Source of the DNA: an uncultured Verrucomicrobiota bacterium
GTDB lineage: Bacteria; Verrucomicrobiota; Kiritimatiellia; CAIQIC01; Lenti-01
Reading direction: 5' to 3'
DNA length: 64,000 bases
Assembly: GCA_937872095.1 (NCBI GenBank)
Contig: CALMNW010000076.1
Span: 1-64,000, forward strand
Position 1 is the first letter of the stretch, and the number at the start of each line of letters is the position of its first letter. Below, piece after piece: positions 8,280 to 17,917 of this stretch. Both the position numbers and the translations under genes were made by a program. A model generated the notes under the pieces. That model made no database searches. It was not told the DNA's origin and worked only from the letters and a program-made list of their open reading frames with translations.

Positions 8280-9632
8280 TCAGTCGGCCGAACGCGCCGA
8301 CATGGGCACGTAGGCGCGCCGGGAGGCCACGCTCTTGTACGCGGGCCGGATGATCTTCCCGCCGTTGGCGAGTTCCTCGATGCGGTGCGCGCTCCAGCCG
8401 GCGATGCGCGCCATCGCGAAGATCGGCGTGAACAGCTCCGGCGGAATCTCCAGCAGGCGGTACAGGAACCCCGAATAGAAGTCCACGTTGGCGCTCACGC
8501 CCTTGTACATCTTGCGCTCGTGGCCGATGATCTCCGGCGCGAGGCGCTCGACGCGCTCGTAGAGCGCCATTTCTTCCGCCAGCCCCTTTTCGGCCGCCAG
8601 CTTCTCGACCTGTCCGCGCAGGATGGTCGTGCGGGGATCGGAGGTGGAATAGACCGCGTGGCCGATGCCGTAGATCAGCCCCGCGCGGTCGAAGGCCTGC
8701 TTCTTCAGCAGGCGCGACAGATAGTCCTCCAGCTGTTTTTCGTTGGACCAGTCCTTCACCTCTCGCTTGAGCTCCTCGAACATCGCCACGACCTTGGCGT
8801 TGGCCCCGCCGTGGCGCGGCCCCTTCAGCGAACCCATCGCGGCGGCGATGGCCGAATAGGTGTCCGTCAGGCTCGACGTGACCACGTGGGTGGTGAACGA
8901 CGAGTTGTTGCCGCCGCCGTGCTCCGCGTGCAGCACCAGCGCCAAATCCAGCAGCTGCGCCTCCAGCGGCGTGTAGCGGCTGTCGTTGCGCAGCATGTGC
9001 AGGAAATTCTCCGCCGCGGACAGTTCCGGCTTCGGCGCGTGAATCACGAGGCTGCCCTTGCCGTAATGGTAGACGTAGGCCTGGTAGCTGTAGGCCGCCA
9101 GCAGCGGAAAGGTCGCGACCAGCCGCAGGCACTGCCGCAGCACGTTCGGCAGCGAGACGTCGTCCGCGCGGTCGTCGAACACGTAGAGGGCCAGGATGCT
9201 TTGCGCCATCGCGTTCATCATGTCGCGGCTGGACAGCTTCAAGAGCGAATCGTGCACGAAATCGTTCGGCAAGACGCGGTACGAGCCCAGCAACTCGCGG
9301 AAGTCCGCCAGCTCCGCGCGGTTCGGCAGCTCGCCGGCCAGCAGCAGGTAGACGGTCTCTTCGAATCCCGGCCGCCCCTCCGCGAGGAACCCGGCCACGA
9401 TGTCTTCGATGTCCATGCCGCGGTAGATCAGATGCCCCGGCCCCGTCTCGTCGCCTTCGGGATGCGCCTGCACGTCGCCGATCTGCGTCAGGCCCGCCAG
9501 CACGCCCTTGCCGTTGACGTCGCGCAAGCCGCGCTTCACGTCGTATTTCGCGTAGAGGGAGGAATCCACCTGGCTGCTGGCCACGGCCATTCCGCTCAAC
9601 CGCTCGATCCACTGGTTTTCATTCTGTCTCAT
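8280..9632 (-). CDS. gltA: citrate synthase
   Basis: Condenses acetyl-CoA and oxaloacetate, the entry step of the TCA cycle. The 450-residue protein retains the catalytic set: His in LHAEHGGGNNSSF, His in the GIGHAVYSTSDPR segment, and Asp in SANVDFYSG. The GHLIYRGMDIEDI stretch near the N-terminus is typical of the bacterial/archaeal short citrate-synthase domain, preceded by an N-extension. Start chosen at ATG 9632 (MRQNENQW) because GGAG lies 8 nt upstream; another in-frame ATG occurs at 9656. Confidence 0.95.
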   Translation of the reverse strand: MRQNENQWIERLSGMAVASSQVDSSLYAKYDVKRGLRDVNGKGVLAGLTQIGDVQAHPEGDETGPGHLIYRGMDIEDIVAGFLAEGRPGFEETVYLLLAGELPNRAELADFRELLGSYRVLPNDFVHDSLLKLSSRDMMNAMAQSILALYVFDDRADDVSLPNVLRQCLRLVATFPLLAAYSYQAYVYHYGKGSLVIHAPKPELSAAENFLHMLRNDSRYTPLEAQLLDLALVLHAEHGGGNNSSFTTHVVTSSLTDTYSAIAAAMGSLKGPRHGGANAKVVAMFEELKREVKDWSNEKQLEDYLSRLLKKQAFDRAGLIYGIGHAVYSTSDPRTTILRGQVEKLAAEKGLAEEMALYERVERLAPEIIGHERKMYKGVSANVDFYSGFLYRLLEIPPELFTPIFAMARIAGWSAHRIEELANGGKIIRPAYKSVASRRAYVPMSARSAD

Positions 9633-9727
9633 GTGCGTTCTCCGGTTCCCCGCCATTTTCCGCCGCGCAGTCTAGACGGCCAAGCGGCCAAGAGCAAATC
9701 CCGAAATGCCGTCCCCCGTAGATCGTT

Positions 9728-11179
9728 TTAAGGAACCGTCCGGATGCGGTAGAACCGGCGGGCCGCGTCATTCGGCGCCGGCAGCGAATTCGTCCCGCGG
9801 CCGGCCGGCAGCAGCGCCGCGCGGTTGGTCCACGTCGCCCCGTCGAACAGGTTGGTCGTGTGGACCAGCTCGTACGCGTTCGCGTACGGCAGCCAATACG
9901 CGAGCCGCGATTCCCCGGCGACGGCGCCGGGACCCAGCGCGCACCACGGCACCGTCCCGTCCGTCATCGCGTTGAATTGCGCGACGAAGGCCCGCGCCAG
10001 GCCCGGATGCGGCAGGAACTGCACGTTCTCGTCGTTCGAATTCGTCGACGACAGCGCCGAGTCCGTCCAGTTGGCGGAACCCTGGATCACCAGCGGATTC
10101 GCGCCGTCCGGATCGATCACCAGGTATTTCGCGTGCGTCAGGTCGGTCTCCCCCGCGTCGTAGTCCGTCCGCCACTCCGTGGAGTAGGCGTCGTACAGGA
10201 ACGCGCGGTTGGCCGTCGCGTAGTTCGTCGGCTCGGCGAGCGTTTGGTAGATCGCGTAGCTGTCGTCGAACGCATCCGCCCGGTCGCTTTTCGGGATCGT
10301 GCCGTTCACGACCACGCCGCGGTCGCACGCGCGGATCAGCGCCGCCGCCACCTCCGGTCGCGTCAGCTTGTTCAGCGCGAACACGATCGCGTTCGTCGCG
10401 GCGTCGATCGCCGCGACGACGTCCGTCAAGGCGTTGGATCCGCCGGCCGAACCGTCGGGATAGGGTCCGAAGCGCACCCACCCGTTGGTCCACATGTCCA
10501 CGTCCGCGAGCCGGAAGCGCGCGCCGTCGTGCGCGTGCGACTTGGCCGGGTTCGCGTGGAACCGCCCCGAGAGCATCTCGCGCATTTCGTTCGAGTAGGC
10601 GGCCGCCAGCGCGTTGTCCTGGATCTCCGTCAGGACGTTCCATTGGTACGTGCTGGCCCCGCCCGTGAAGTTCCACGAACCCGCCAGCACCCACGCCTGC
10701 GTGCTGGCGCGGTACCAGAACACGCCCACCTTGTCGTGCATGATGCCCCAGTCCGACGGCGCCCGCGACAGTTCCAGCTTGTTCCCCGCGCGCGTCGCCA
10801 GCCCCGTCAGCGAAATCCCGGGCCAGTAGTTCGAGGCCACGTTCACGCCGTAGTCCGCCACGAAGCCCAGCTTCGCGCCGCGGACCAGCGCGTTCGACAT
10901 CGCCGCCAGGATCGGGCCCGCCGCGCCCAGTTCGGCCGTGTTGCCCGAAAACGTGTAGGTCGCCAGGCAGGCCCAGTCGTTGCTGGCCAGCGCGTCGATG
11001 CGCGCGAGGAGCGCCTCGCGCAACACGTATTCCTCGGCGCCGATGCGCGAGTAGTACGCCGCCTGGTCGGGCCGGTTGAAGCGAACGATCCACCCCTCGC
11101 CGACGTAGGAGTCCGCCCAGGCCGCGCCGGCCAGAGCCGCGCAAGCCGCCGCCAGCGCCAAGATGTTCGGAAACCGCAT
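9728..11179 (-). CDS. exported phospholipase D-like protein
   Basis: Protein of 483 residues with a signal peptide (MRFPNILALAAACAALAGAAWA). Two PLD-type half-sites are present: HDKVGVFW with SWNFTGG, and HAKYLVID with GSANWTDSA. The second is a full HxKx4D motif; in the first the Asp position is Trp, so one half of the active site is degenerate. The C-terminus (YELVHTTNLFDGATWTNRAAL ending FYRIRTVP) resembles the short beta-domain found at the end of many exported proteins of this phylum. It may be a secreted nuclease or phospholipase. A TAGGCT box lies 7 nt before the ATG. Confidence 0.75.
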   Translation of the reverse strand: MRFPNILALAAACAALAGAAWADSYVGEGWIVRFNRPDQAAYYSRIGAEEYVLREALLARIDALASNDWACLATYTFSGNTAELGAAGPILAAMSNALVRGAKLGFVADYGVNVASNYWPGISLTGLATRAGNKLELSRAPSDWGIMHDKVGVFWYRASTQAWVLAGSWNFTGGASTYQWNVLTEIQDNALAAAYSNEMREMLSGRFHANPAKSHAHDGARFRLADVDMWTNGWVRFGPYPDGSAGGSNALTDVVAAIDAATNAIVFALNKLTRPEVAAALIRACDRGVVVNGTIPKSDRADAFDDSYAIYQTLAEPTNYATANRAFLYDAYSTEWRTDYDAGETDLTHAKYLVIDPDGANPLVIQGSANWTDSALSSTNSNDENVQFLPHPGLARAFVAQFNAMTDGTVPWCALGPGAVAGESRLAYWLPYANAYELVHTTNLFDGATWTNRAALLPAGRGTNSLPAPNDAARRFYRIRTVP

Positions 11180-11241
11180 GCCCGACAGCCTAGGCCCCCC
11201 GCCCGCCGCCGGCAAACCCAATCTGCGCCGCCTGCCGCGGC

Positions 11242-12582
11242 CTAGCCCTTCAGCTCCCACAGGTGCGTGCGGGTCTCGGCAACCAGCACCGGCGCCAGCG
11301 CGATCAGCGAGATCAGGTTCGGCACCGCCATCAGCGCGTTGGCGATGTCCGCGAAATTCCAGACCGACTGCAGCGAGACCACCGACCCCACCAGCACGCC
11401 GAGCACCCACAGGTAGCGGTACGGCCCGATCGCCTTGCGCCCAAACAGGTATTCCACTGCCTTTTCGCCGTAGTACGACCAGCCCAGGATCGTCGAGAAC
11501 ACGAACGTCAGCATGCCGACGAACAGGAAGATCGGCCCGGCCACGTGCAGATCGGCGAACGCCGCCTTCGTCAGCGCGGCCTTGCCCAGCCCTTCCTGCC
11601 AGTGCCCGGAACTCACGAGCACCAGGCCCGTCAGCGCGCAGATCACCACCGTGTCCCAGAACGTGCCTGTGGCGGACACCAGCGCCTGGCGCACCGGCGT
11701 CGAGGTCTTCGCCGCGGCCGCCACGATCGGCGCGCTGCCCATGCCCGATTCGTTCGAGAACAACCCGCGCGCCACGCCGTAGCGGATCGCTTCCTTCAGT
11801 CCCGCGCCGGCAAAGCCGCCGACCGCGGCCTGCCCCGTGAACGCGCTCGAGAAGATCGTCGCCAGCGCGGCCGGCAGCGCGTGCCAGTTCATGACGAGGA
11901 TCGCCACGCACCCCAGCACGTAGAGGCCCGCCATGAACGGCACCAGCAGCGCGCACCAGCGCGCGATCGACCGGATGCCGCCCAGGATCACGAGCGCCGT
12001 CACCCCCGCCATCGCCAGCCCGAGGCCCCATTGCAGCCAGGCCGCCGGCACCGCCGGGAACGTCTCGCAGACCAGCGAGGTCACCGCGTTCGCCTGCACC
12101 ATGTTGCCGATGCCGAACGCCGCGATGGCCGTCATCGCCGCGAAGAACGTCGCCAGCGGCTTGCTGTTCATGCCCCGTTCCAGCACGTACATCGGCCCGC
12201 CCGCCATCGTGCCGTCCGGCAGCTTGACGCGGTACTTCACCGACAGCAGCGCCTCGGCGTATTTCGTCGCGATGCCGAACACGCCCGTCAGCCACATCCA
12301 CAGCACCGCGCCGGGACCGCCCAGCGAGATCGCCGTCGCCACGCCCACGATGTTGCCCGTGCCCACCGTCGCCGCCAGCGCCGTCGTCAGCGCCCCGAAA
12401 TGGCTCACGTCCCCCTCGCCCTCTTGCCCGCGCTGCAGCGAAATCCGGATCGCGTGCCCCAGATAGCGCTGGATGAAGCGCAGGCGCACCGTCAGGTACA
12501 GATGCGTGCCCACCAGCAAAAACAACATCGGCGGGCCCCACGCCCAGCCGGCCACGGTTTCGAGGATTTGGTTGATGCCCAT
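11242..12582 (-). CDS. sodium:alanine/glycine symporter (AGCS family)
   Basis: A 446-residue polytopic inner-membrane protein of the alanine-or-glycine:cation symporter family. Family-typical segments include ALTTALAATVGTGNIVGVA, the loop GGPMYVLERGM, and GLFSNESGMGSAPI in the second half. It imports small neutral amino acids with Na+. It appears monocistronic. An AAAGGA Shine-Dalgarno precedes the ATG and a TAGAGT -10-like box (12610-12615) lies upstream. Confidence 0.93.
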   Translation of the reverse strand: MGINQILETVAGWAWGPPMLFLLVGTHLYLTVRLRFIQRYLGHAIRISLQRGQEGEGDVSHFGALTTALAATVGTGNIVGVATAISLGGPGAVLWMWLTGVFGIATKYAEALLSVKYRVKLPDGTMAGGPMYVLERGMNSKPLATFFAAMTAIAAFGIGNMVQANAVTSLVCETFPAVPAAWLQWGLGLAMAGVTALVILGGIRSIARWCALLVPFMAGLYVLGCVAILVMNWHALPAALATIFSSAFTGQAAVGGFAGAGLKEAIRYGVARGLFSNESGMGSAPIVAAAAKTSTPVRQALVSATGTFWDTVVICALTGLVLVSSGHWQEGLGKAALTKAAFADLHVAGPIFLFVGMLTFVFSTILGWSYYGEKAVEYLFGRKAIGPYRYLWVLGVLVGSVVSLQSVWNFADIANALMAVPNLISLIALAPVLVAETRTHLWELKG

Positions 12583-13199
12583 CGCGGTCCTTTCGATTGG
12601 AAAGGCCCGACTCTAGCCTTTCCCCCGTCCCCACGTCATCCGGGATTTGCGGAATTCCGTTCTATCCAAGCCACAAATCGCGCTGTGCGGAAACATCGGC
12701 AACCGCTCACGGCCGAAAGCGTGGCCCAAGCCCAACGGGCAAAGGCCCGTGAAAAGGGGGTGCCGGGGAAAACCAAGGTGGGGAACAGCCGAGTGCCGCT
12801 TGCCACGCCAACGGCGTGGAGCCCGAGCCGCAGGCGAAGGACGGACGCGAGGTCTATATCGAAGCGCGCAGCGTGGCGAGCGAGTGAGCAAAGCGAACAG
12901 AGCGGCAAAACCGCAGCCCCGCAGGGAACATGACCAGGCTGAGCTTGTTGAAGCCTGGCGCGGTCCATGGGCGCGCCCCATTCCCCGCGAAGCCCACCCA
13001 CGCGGGCGAGCGGCCCTCTTCTCGCCTCGGCTTCATAATCGCCTAAAACTGCCCGGAAAACAGCAATTTTAAACCCAAGCGTTTCAGTCATTTTCTTGCC
13101 CCCAAAACTCAAAGCGCCGCATTTGTATTCTGTTCCATAGGAAATGGATAAGTTGGTCTTAAAATTATAGGGCCGGCCCCTTTTCGGCCTCTTTGCGCA
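12583..13199. other. 617-bp stretch without a convincing gene
   Basis: Open frames here have no recognisable product or domain. The stretch holds two clear inverted repeats: CCACGCC/GGCGTGG (12803-12809 and 12813-12819) and CCAGGCT/AGCCTGG (12934-12940 and 12952-12958). It marks the boundary between GC-rich sequence to the left and lower-GC sequence to the right (about 13.1-15.6 kb). It could be gene remains or a repeat-rich spacer. Confidence 0.5.
12934..12958. repeat. palindromic intergenic element (GAGCTTGTTGAAGC type)
   Basis: Imperfect hairpin with 7-bp arms CCAGGCT and AGCCTGG around GAGCTTGTTGA. It resembles the GAGCTTGTCGAAG-type dispersed palindromes found in many bacterial intergenic regions. 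That comparison is from memory and only one copy was noticed here. Confidence 0.45.
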
Positions 13200-14090
13200 T
13201 CATGGCACAGGAACTGGACCGGGCAACTCTCCCGCGAGACAGAGCAATGCATACCAGTAGAGCTTATCCTTGTTCGCGGGCTTCCGGTCGTCACTAGGAG
13301 GGGCAGCAAGTCGGTAGCTGTTTCTCAACGACTCAAGTGACTGATCGTCGCCGATAGCCGCAAGATATGAAACGAGCATGTCCGCCGGATAGACATTTTG
13401 AGCTAGAGCAAGATTGCAAAGTTCCATCTTCTGCAATGGCGTAAAGTTGGCCGCTTCGATCTGGTTCTGACACACATAAACCGACGGGTAAATCCGGATA
13501 GTCCTGTTCGTTGGCCAAGGCCATGATGCAGAGACGAGCATCTCTTGAACATAAGCATCCAAGCTTCGGTCATGCCAGCGGATCGCAAGCGGCAGTGCAT
13601 CCCAACGGCCGGACCGAACGAGATCAGCGACCCATCCTATGTCATCCGCGGAGGCATTGGATTTTTTTAACAGCGCAACGACAGCACGATCACGCAATGC
13701 GGTATGGGGATCCTGTTGGTAGACCTGCTTAAGACAACTCGCTAATGTTGAATCCGATAAGGACTGCTCCGCCGCGTTTGTCCAGATCGTCGCATCCACA
13801 ACAACATTAAGCAGCGCAAGACGATCTTCGAAATTGGTGACAACAAGAGTCTGTTGCGCTAAGGATAGGCGGAGCGCTTTACGATTCTCAGGATCGAGCG
13901 AACGAACAGCCTCTTTCGTAGCGGAGGCAAGTTCGATGGGTTTGTTCACCAGAAGCCGAATGCATTCCTGGGCGGGTTGCAGATCGCCAGAAGACAGAGA
14001 TTCAGAATGAACCGAAGATGGCAGGGCAACAAATGCCCCAGCCAAGATAACGACGAACAGAGCATTGAAATACTCAGCTTGCGTCTTCAT
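13200..14090 (-). CDS. exported protein coupled to the metzincin gene
   Basis: Protein of 296 residues that I do not recognise. It starts at ATG 14090 (MKTQAEYFNALFVVILAG), which overlaps the stop of the upstream protease gene as ATGA. A signal peptide ends near the SVHSES region. The rest is mainly helical with repeated short motifs (ALRDRAVVALLKKS, LPLAIRWHDRSLD, MLVSYLAAIGDD), in the style of HEAT-like helical repeats. It has no catalytic signature. Translational coupling suggests a partner, inhibitor or chaperone of the protease; this is inference. Base composition is clearly less GC-rich than the surrounding genes. Confidence 0.55.
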   Translation of the reverse strand: MKTQAEYFNALFVVILAGAFVALPSSVHSESLSSGDLQPAQECIRLLVNKPIELASATKEAVRSLDPENRKALRLSLAQQTLVVTNFEDRLALLNVVVDATIWTNAAEQSLSDSTLASCLKQVYQQDPHTALRDRAVVALLKKSNASADDIGWVADLVRSGRWDALPLAIRWHDRSLDAYVQEMLVSASWPWPTNRTIRIYPSVYVCQNQIEAANFTPLQKMELCNLALAQNVYPADMLVSYLAAIGDDQSLESLRNSYRLAAPPSDDRKPANKDKLYWYALLCLAGELPGPVPVP

Positions 14091-17000
14091 CGTTCGACCT
14101 CCCGCCAACTCCACAAGGGAATGAAGTTTGCAATTCCCGAAATGCTTGGATACATCAGGTTGCCTCCCGTTAAGGGGTCGTTGACGTGGCTGCAGCCGAC
14201 TGCGTGTCCCCATTCATGAGCCTCGATTTGTGATACGAGCTGAACGCTACGGCTCCCCGATGCAATGAAACAACTGTTTAACGAGGGGCTATAAAAGCCT
14301 CCGATGGCCTGATCTTGATTATATTGAATGAAATGGATGTCTTCGACAAAGAAGACCCAGATCGCATTCTGTTCTACACTTCGATTTGCCAGCCCTATCG
14401 CCTGCGCGGCTTCCTCAACCAAGACGTACAACTCGATTCCGGTGTTGTCGAGCATCCCGTCACCATCACCGCCTTCGCTCGGCGTGTCGTATGGGATCTG
14501 CAGGGTGTGAACCGAAGCCAAGACATTGGGTGTAATAGCGGCCTGAAGCCAACGAGAGGATATTTCTGAATTGGGATCAGGCGGGACAGGATTTGGGATT
14601 GTCGCGGAGTTGTTTGGATCAGATACCACAAAATACCGGGTCTGCGGCCGCACATCCTCACCAATGAACACACCCATCTCTTCACTAGCCGTACAGGATG
14701 ACGTGGCACAGCCCACACGAGCGTAAAATGTCCCTTCTGCCCACGACCAACCGATCGGTTCGCTGCCAGGTCCCACTATGGTGATACTCTGAGGTGATGT
14801 AATCGGCTGTGAAGGCGAGAAGTCGAACTTATCGCCGTCAGTTTCTCCTTTGGCAAAGTAAACTTGGTCAATTTCCAATGTCGGATCAATTGTGGCCTTG
14901 ATCTTCGTGTTGTCGAATTTCTCAACGCAGACCCAAGGCTTGGATGGTGAGGTCTTGTCGTCGAAGCCAAATTTCGTATTTGCCCCGTCGTCATTCAAGT
15001 CCACCTTAACGACATACAAGATCATTTCGTTATAGCAAGTGTTGGGATCGGGCGAGGTGGCCATGATTCGGTATTTTCCGCTGCCGGTGCCGAACGAGAC
15101 CACCCCGTTCGTTATGCTCGCTTCGGCCCCTTCCAGAGTTTCAATGTCCCAGGTCACGAGCGCATTCGGGCCAGCCAGCATTTTGGGCCGCGCGTCGTAC
15201 GTGCCGCCAGCGCACCAACAGGCCCAATCCTCCCTCTCGGTCTCGGAAAGCGGACGGAACGTCGCGGAAATATACTGGATCCTGCAGGTCGCGGTAATCG
15301 AGACGCTGTTGTTGCAATAGTTGCTTTCCACGTAATCATACAATATGAGATCGAAATTTCCCGATTTCTTGTTCGTCACGGAAGCCGTGATGTTGGTGGT
15401 GAAACTCTTGGCCCCCATCGTCTCGTCGGCGTAGAATTTTCCCTCGATCGAGAAGCAATCGTCTACGAAACCGGACAAGATCATGTTGGTGATCAGCAGC
15501 ACCGGGGCCAAGTAGTTCGTCGGACGGGCTTGGATGGTCGCATATTCCACCTTTTGGCCGGTTCCGCGACTGATCGATTGACTGAAATGGGGCAACACGT
15601 ATACCAGTTCATAGTGATCATGGCAGTTGTTCATCGCGGGGAACAAGTCGATTGAGTCGGACACGTCATCCCCATCGGTGTCCCAATTGACGGGACTCGT
15701 GCCCCAGATGTTTACTTCTTCTCCGTCCGTCCACCCGTCGTCGTCGGTGTCCGCATCGGTGGGAATCGAGCCTGCCGCGTATTCCATGCCATTTGCCAGA
15801 CCATCCTCGTCCAGATCGTCCACGGCGTCGTACATGGCGGCGATGCCATTTGTCCCGATGGCCGACCGGTAGATGCGCACGTCGTCGAGCCGTCCCTTCC
15901 AGTGCTCGCTGAACCCCGCGTCTTGGCCGTTCCCGATGGAAAAATAGCCGTTGGTCGCGGGGGTGAAAACGGCCGCAACCGGATCTCCGACCAACGCGCC
16001 GTTCCGGTACAGGCGCATGTTCGTCCCGTCGAATTCCAGCGCCAGCCAGACCCATTGATCGACAAACGCGTTCGTATCCTGTGCCCATCCGGAGAACCCG
16101 ACCATGGCATAGGCAACGCCGTTGGAGCCGAAGCCCAGGCAATATCCGTCGTACGTGGCCGCCATGAGATCGCTGATCACTTCGGGCCAATCCGAGGTGC
16201 AGCTTCCGTCCAGATGCGCCCAGGCGCTCACGGTGAAGGCCCCGCCGGTCAACACCGAGACGTCTTCCGCGATCCGCACCCAGTCGTCGTTTCCATCGAA
16301 AGCCAACGCGCCGCCGAATGCGCCCGCTTCCGTCCAGCCGCTATTGGTTGCCCCCGAGAAGCCCCGCAACTCCCCGTAATAGCCATCCATGGCGGAATTC
16401 AGGGCGTTGGTTCCTTCGCCATCGTCGAATTTCCACCAACAGACCAGGGAAGAATCCAGGCCGGATCTCGGCTCCAGCCCGTATTCCACCTCCCAGCCGT
16501 CGGGCATGCCGTCCCCGTCGGTGTCCGCCAAGCCGGGATCGGTGCGGTGCAGGAGGATTTCCGCGCCGTCGCGCAGGCCGTCTTCGTCCGCATCCACGGG
16601 CTGCGCGGCGGCATAGAAGCGCACCAGGGCGTTGCTGGGCACGTCCGCGTCTTCCCAGACCGCCACGCCGTTGGTGAAGAGCAGATTGGTCGTCCGGCAC
16701 TCCCAGCCGCTTTCGATGCCGTCGTACGGCGGGGAAATCGGCGTCCAAACGACGTTCGTGTCCACGACGACTTCGTTCTCGTCGTTCGTCCAGGTTGCGA
16801 CCACCAGCGAGGAGGTATGCAGAACGGTATAGGAGTAGATTTCGGCCCCGTCCATCCCGTTCGACACCGTAATCCGCATCGATCCGTTCGTGTTCTGGAT
16901 GCCGGCGAACCCAAACTGGCCGGCGCCTAGGCTTTTCAAAGCGATTTCGCCGGTTCTCGGCGGTTTCGCCGACTTGGCAGCGCGGGTCGCGACGGCCTCC

Positions 17001-17572
17001 TCGATCCGATCCTCCGCATACAGGTACGGCTCGACGTCCTCCGCCGGGAGCAGGTCGAGCCGCAAGACCACGCGCGCGGGATCGGCATCCGCCGCCCAGA
17101 CGCGGGAAACGGTCTCGGCGGGCAGGGTCGCGATGAGCTTGCCCTCGGCGTTGCGGACGAGGGTTTCGCGGGTCGCCGGATCCAGCGCCAGCGAAAGCGG
17201 ATAAATCGCCACGGTGTTCTTGTCTTCGCCCAGCAGATCCGCCAGAAACGCTTCATCGAAATTCGCGGCGTCGAACGGCGCCACCGCCGGGAACATTGGT
17301 TGGACCAGGGCCGTGCCCGGCGGCGTGATGCGGTTGAAAAAGCGGCGCTGGATTTCCGCGCCCTCGGCCAGATCCCGGGCGTCCAAAACCTCGTGGACCA
17401 TGAAATCGGCGTATTCCGCGGCATCCACCGCGGCCGGTTCCGGCGCGGCAACGCGATCAGCGGCAAAAGCCAACGCGCACAAGGCCAAAATCGCCGCGCC
17501 GATGTAGATTCTTTTCCACCCCCAAGCCGGTCCGTTCGAAAAGCGCCCGTTCATGGCTCCATAAAATGACAT
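14087..17572 (-). CDS. large exported LamG/TSP3 protein with C-terminal metzincin-type protease motif
   Basis: Protein of 1161 residues. Order: signal/anchor helix (about 20-38); N-terminal region; EF-hand-like thrombospondin type 3 repeats (DADEDGLRDG and DTDGDGMPDGWEVEYG, about 327-364); a LamG/concanavalin-like domain (about 375-580); a second TSP3 stretch (DLDEDGLANG, DADTDDDGWTDGEE, DTDGDDVSDS, about 583-640); a cysteine-containing middle; and at the C-terminus HEWGHAVGCSH (1119-1129), the extended HExxHxxGxxH zinc site, followed by a plausible Met-turn NLMYPS (Met 1140). It probably acts at or outside the cell surface. ATG 17572 is used; ATG 17554 (MNGRFSNGPAWG) is an alternative. The C-terminal third is AT-richer than the LamG part. 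Confidence 0.82.
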   Translation of the reverse strand: MSFYGAMNGRFSNGPAWGWKRIYIGAAILALCALAFAADRVAAPEPAAVDAAEYADFMVHEVLDARDLAEGAEIQRRFFNRITPPGTALVQPMFPAVAPFDAANFDEAFLADLLGEDKNTVAIYPLSLALDPATRETLVRNAEGKLIATLPAETVSRVWAADADPARVVLRLDLLPAEDVEPYLYAEDRIEEAVATRAAKSAKPPRTGEIALKSLGAGQFGFAGIQNTNGSMRITVSNGMDGAEIYSYTVLHTSSLVVATWTNDENEVVVDTNVVWTPISPPYDGIESGWECRTTNLLFTNGVAVWEDADVPSNALVRFYAAAQPVDADEDGLRDGAEILLHRTDPGLADTDGDGMPDGWEVEYGLEPRSGLDSSLVCWWKFDDGEGTNALNSAMDGYYGELRGFSGATNSGWTEAGAFGGALAFDGNDDWVRIAEDVSVLTGGAFTVSAWAHLDGSCTSDWPEVISDLMAATYDGYCLGFGSNGVAYAMVGFSGWAQDTNAFVDQWVWLALEFDGTNMRLYRNGALVGDPVAAVFTPATNGYFSIGNGQDAGFSEHWKGRLDDVRIYRSAIGTNGIAAMYDAVDDLDEDGLANGMEYAAGSIPTDADTDDDGWTDGEEVNIWGTSPVNWDTDGDDVSDSIDLFPAMNNCHDHYELVYVLPHFSQSISRGTGQKVEYATIQARPTNYLAPVLLITNMILSGFVDDCFSIEGKFYADETMGAKSFTTNITASVTNKKSGNFDLILYDYVESNYCNNSVSITATCRIQYISATFRPLSETEREDWACWCAGGTYDARPKMLAGPNALVTWDIETLEGAEASITNGVVSFGTGSGKYRIMATSPDPNTCYNEMILYVVKVDLNDDGANTKFGFDDKTSPSKPWVCVEKFDNTKIKATIDPTLEIDQVYFAKGETDGDKFDFSPSQPITSPQSITIVGPGSEPIGWSWAEGTFYARVGCATSSCTASEEMGVFIGEDVRPQTRYFVVSDPNNSATIPNPVPPDPNSEISSRWLQAAITPNVLASVHTLQIPYDTPSEGGDGDGMLDNTGIELYVLVEEAAQAIGLANRSVEQNAIWVFFVEDIHFIQYNQDQAIGGFYSPSLNSCFIASGSRSVQLVSQIEAHEWGHAVGCSHVNDPLTGGNLMYPSISGIANFIPLWSWREVER

Positions 17573-17684
17573 AGGTTTGCCTTCTCGTCAATCCATGTGT
17601 TTTTCCGGCTTTTCTACCCGGCGTGGCCTCTGCCACAAGCCGCATTCGACGGCGCGTCGGCGCTTGCTTTTCGCCGCCGGAGAA

Positions 17685-17870
17685 TGCTAGGGTGCTTCTC
17701 GCGTCGTCCACGGTGGACGGCACATCCGGCGACTACGGAAGCGGGTGCAAATCCCGCGCGGTCGCGCCGCTGTAAACGGTTCCGAAATTCCGGCAAGCCA
17801 TTCCGCGTTTGATCGCGGGAGAAGGCGGAAGAGTAGCAAGCCGCGAGCCAGAAGACGGGAAGCCGGAGCG
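17685..17870 (+). ncRNA. cobalamin riboswitch
   Basis: The conserved core is present in order: GCGGGTGCAAATCCCGC (17741-17757), CGCCGCTGTAAACGG (17765-17779), the GCAAGCC and GCGGGAGAAGG elements, and the B12-box-type segment GCGAGCCAGAAGACG (17843-17857). It lies 50-230 nt upstream of the DUF4465 gene on the same strand, so it should shut that gene down when adenosyl- or other cobalamin is plentiful. The outer edges (P1) are approximate. Confidence 0.92.
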
Positions 17871-17917
17871 ATCCTCATCTCGAAGCCCTCGCAGTCTGGG
17901 GCGGAAAGGATGCCGTC

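Noticed and set aside
12636-13112. Frames of 122-158 codons in the gene-poor stretch
   Set aside because: No recognisable domain, no Shine-Dalgarno, frames on both strands overlap and none stands out.
13109-13199. Possible terminator downstream of the metzincin partner gene
   Set aside because: Only a GGCC-based 4-5-bp stem and no T-run on the proper strand; too weak to list.
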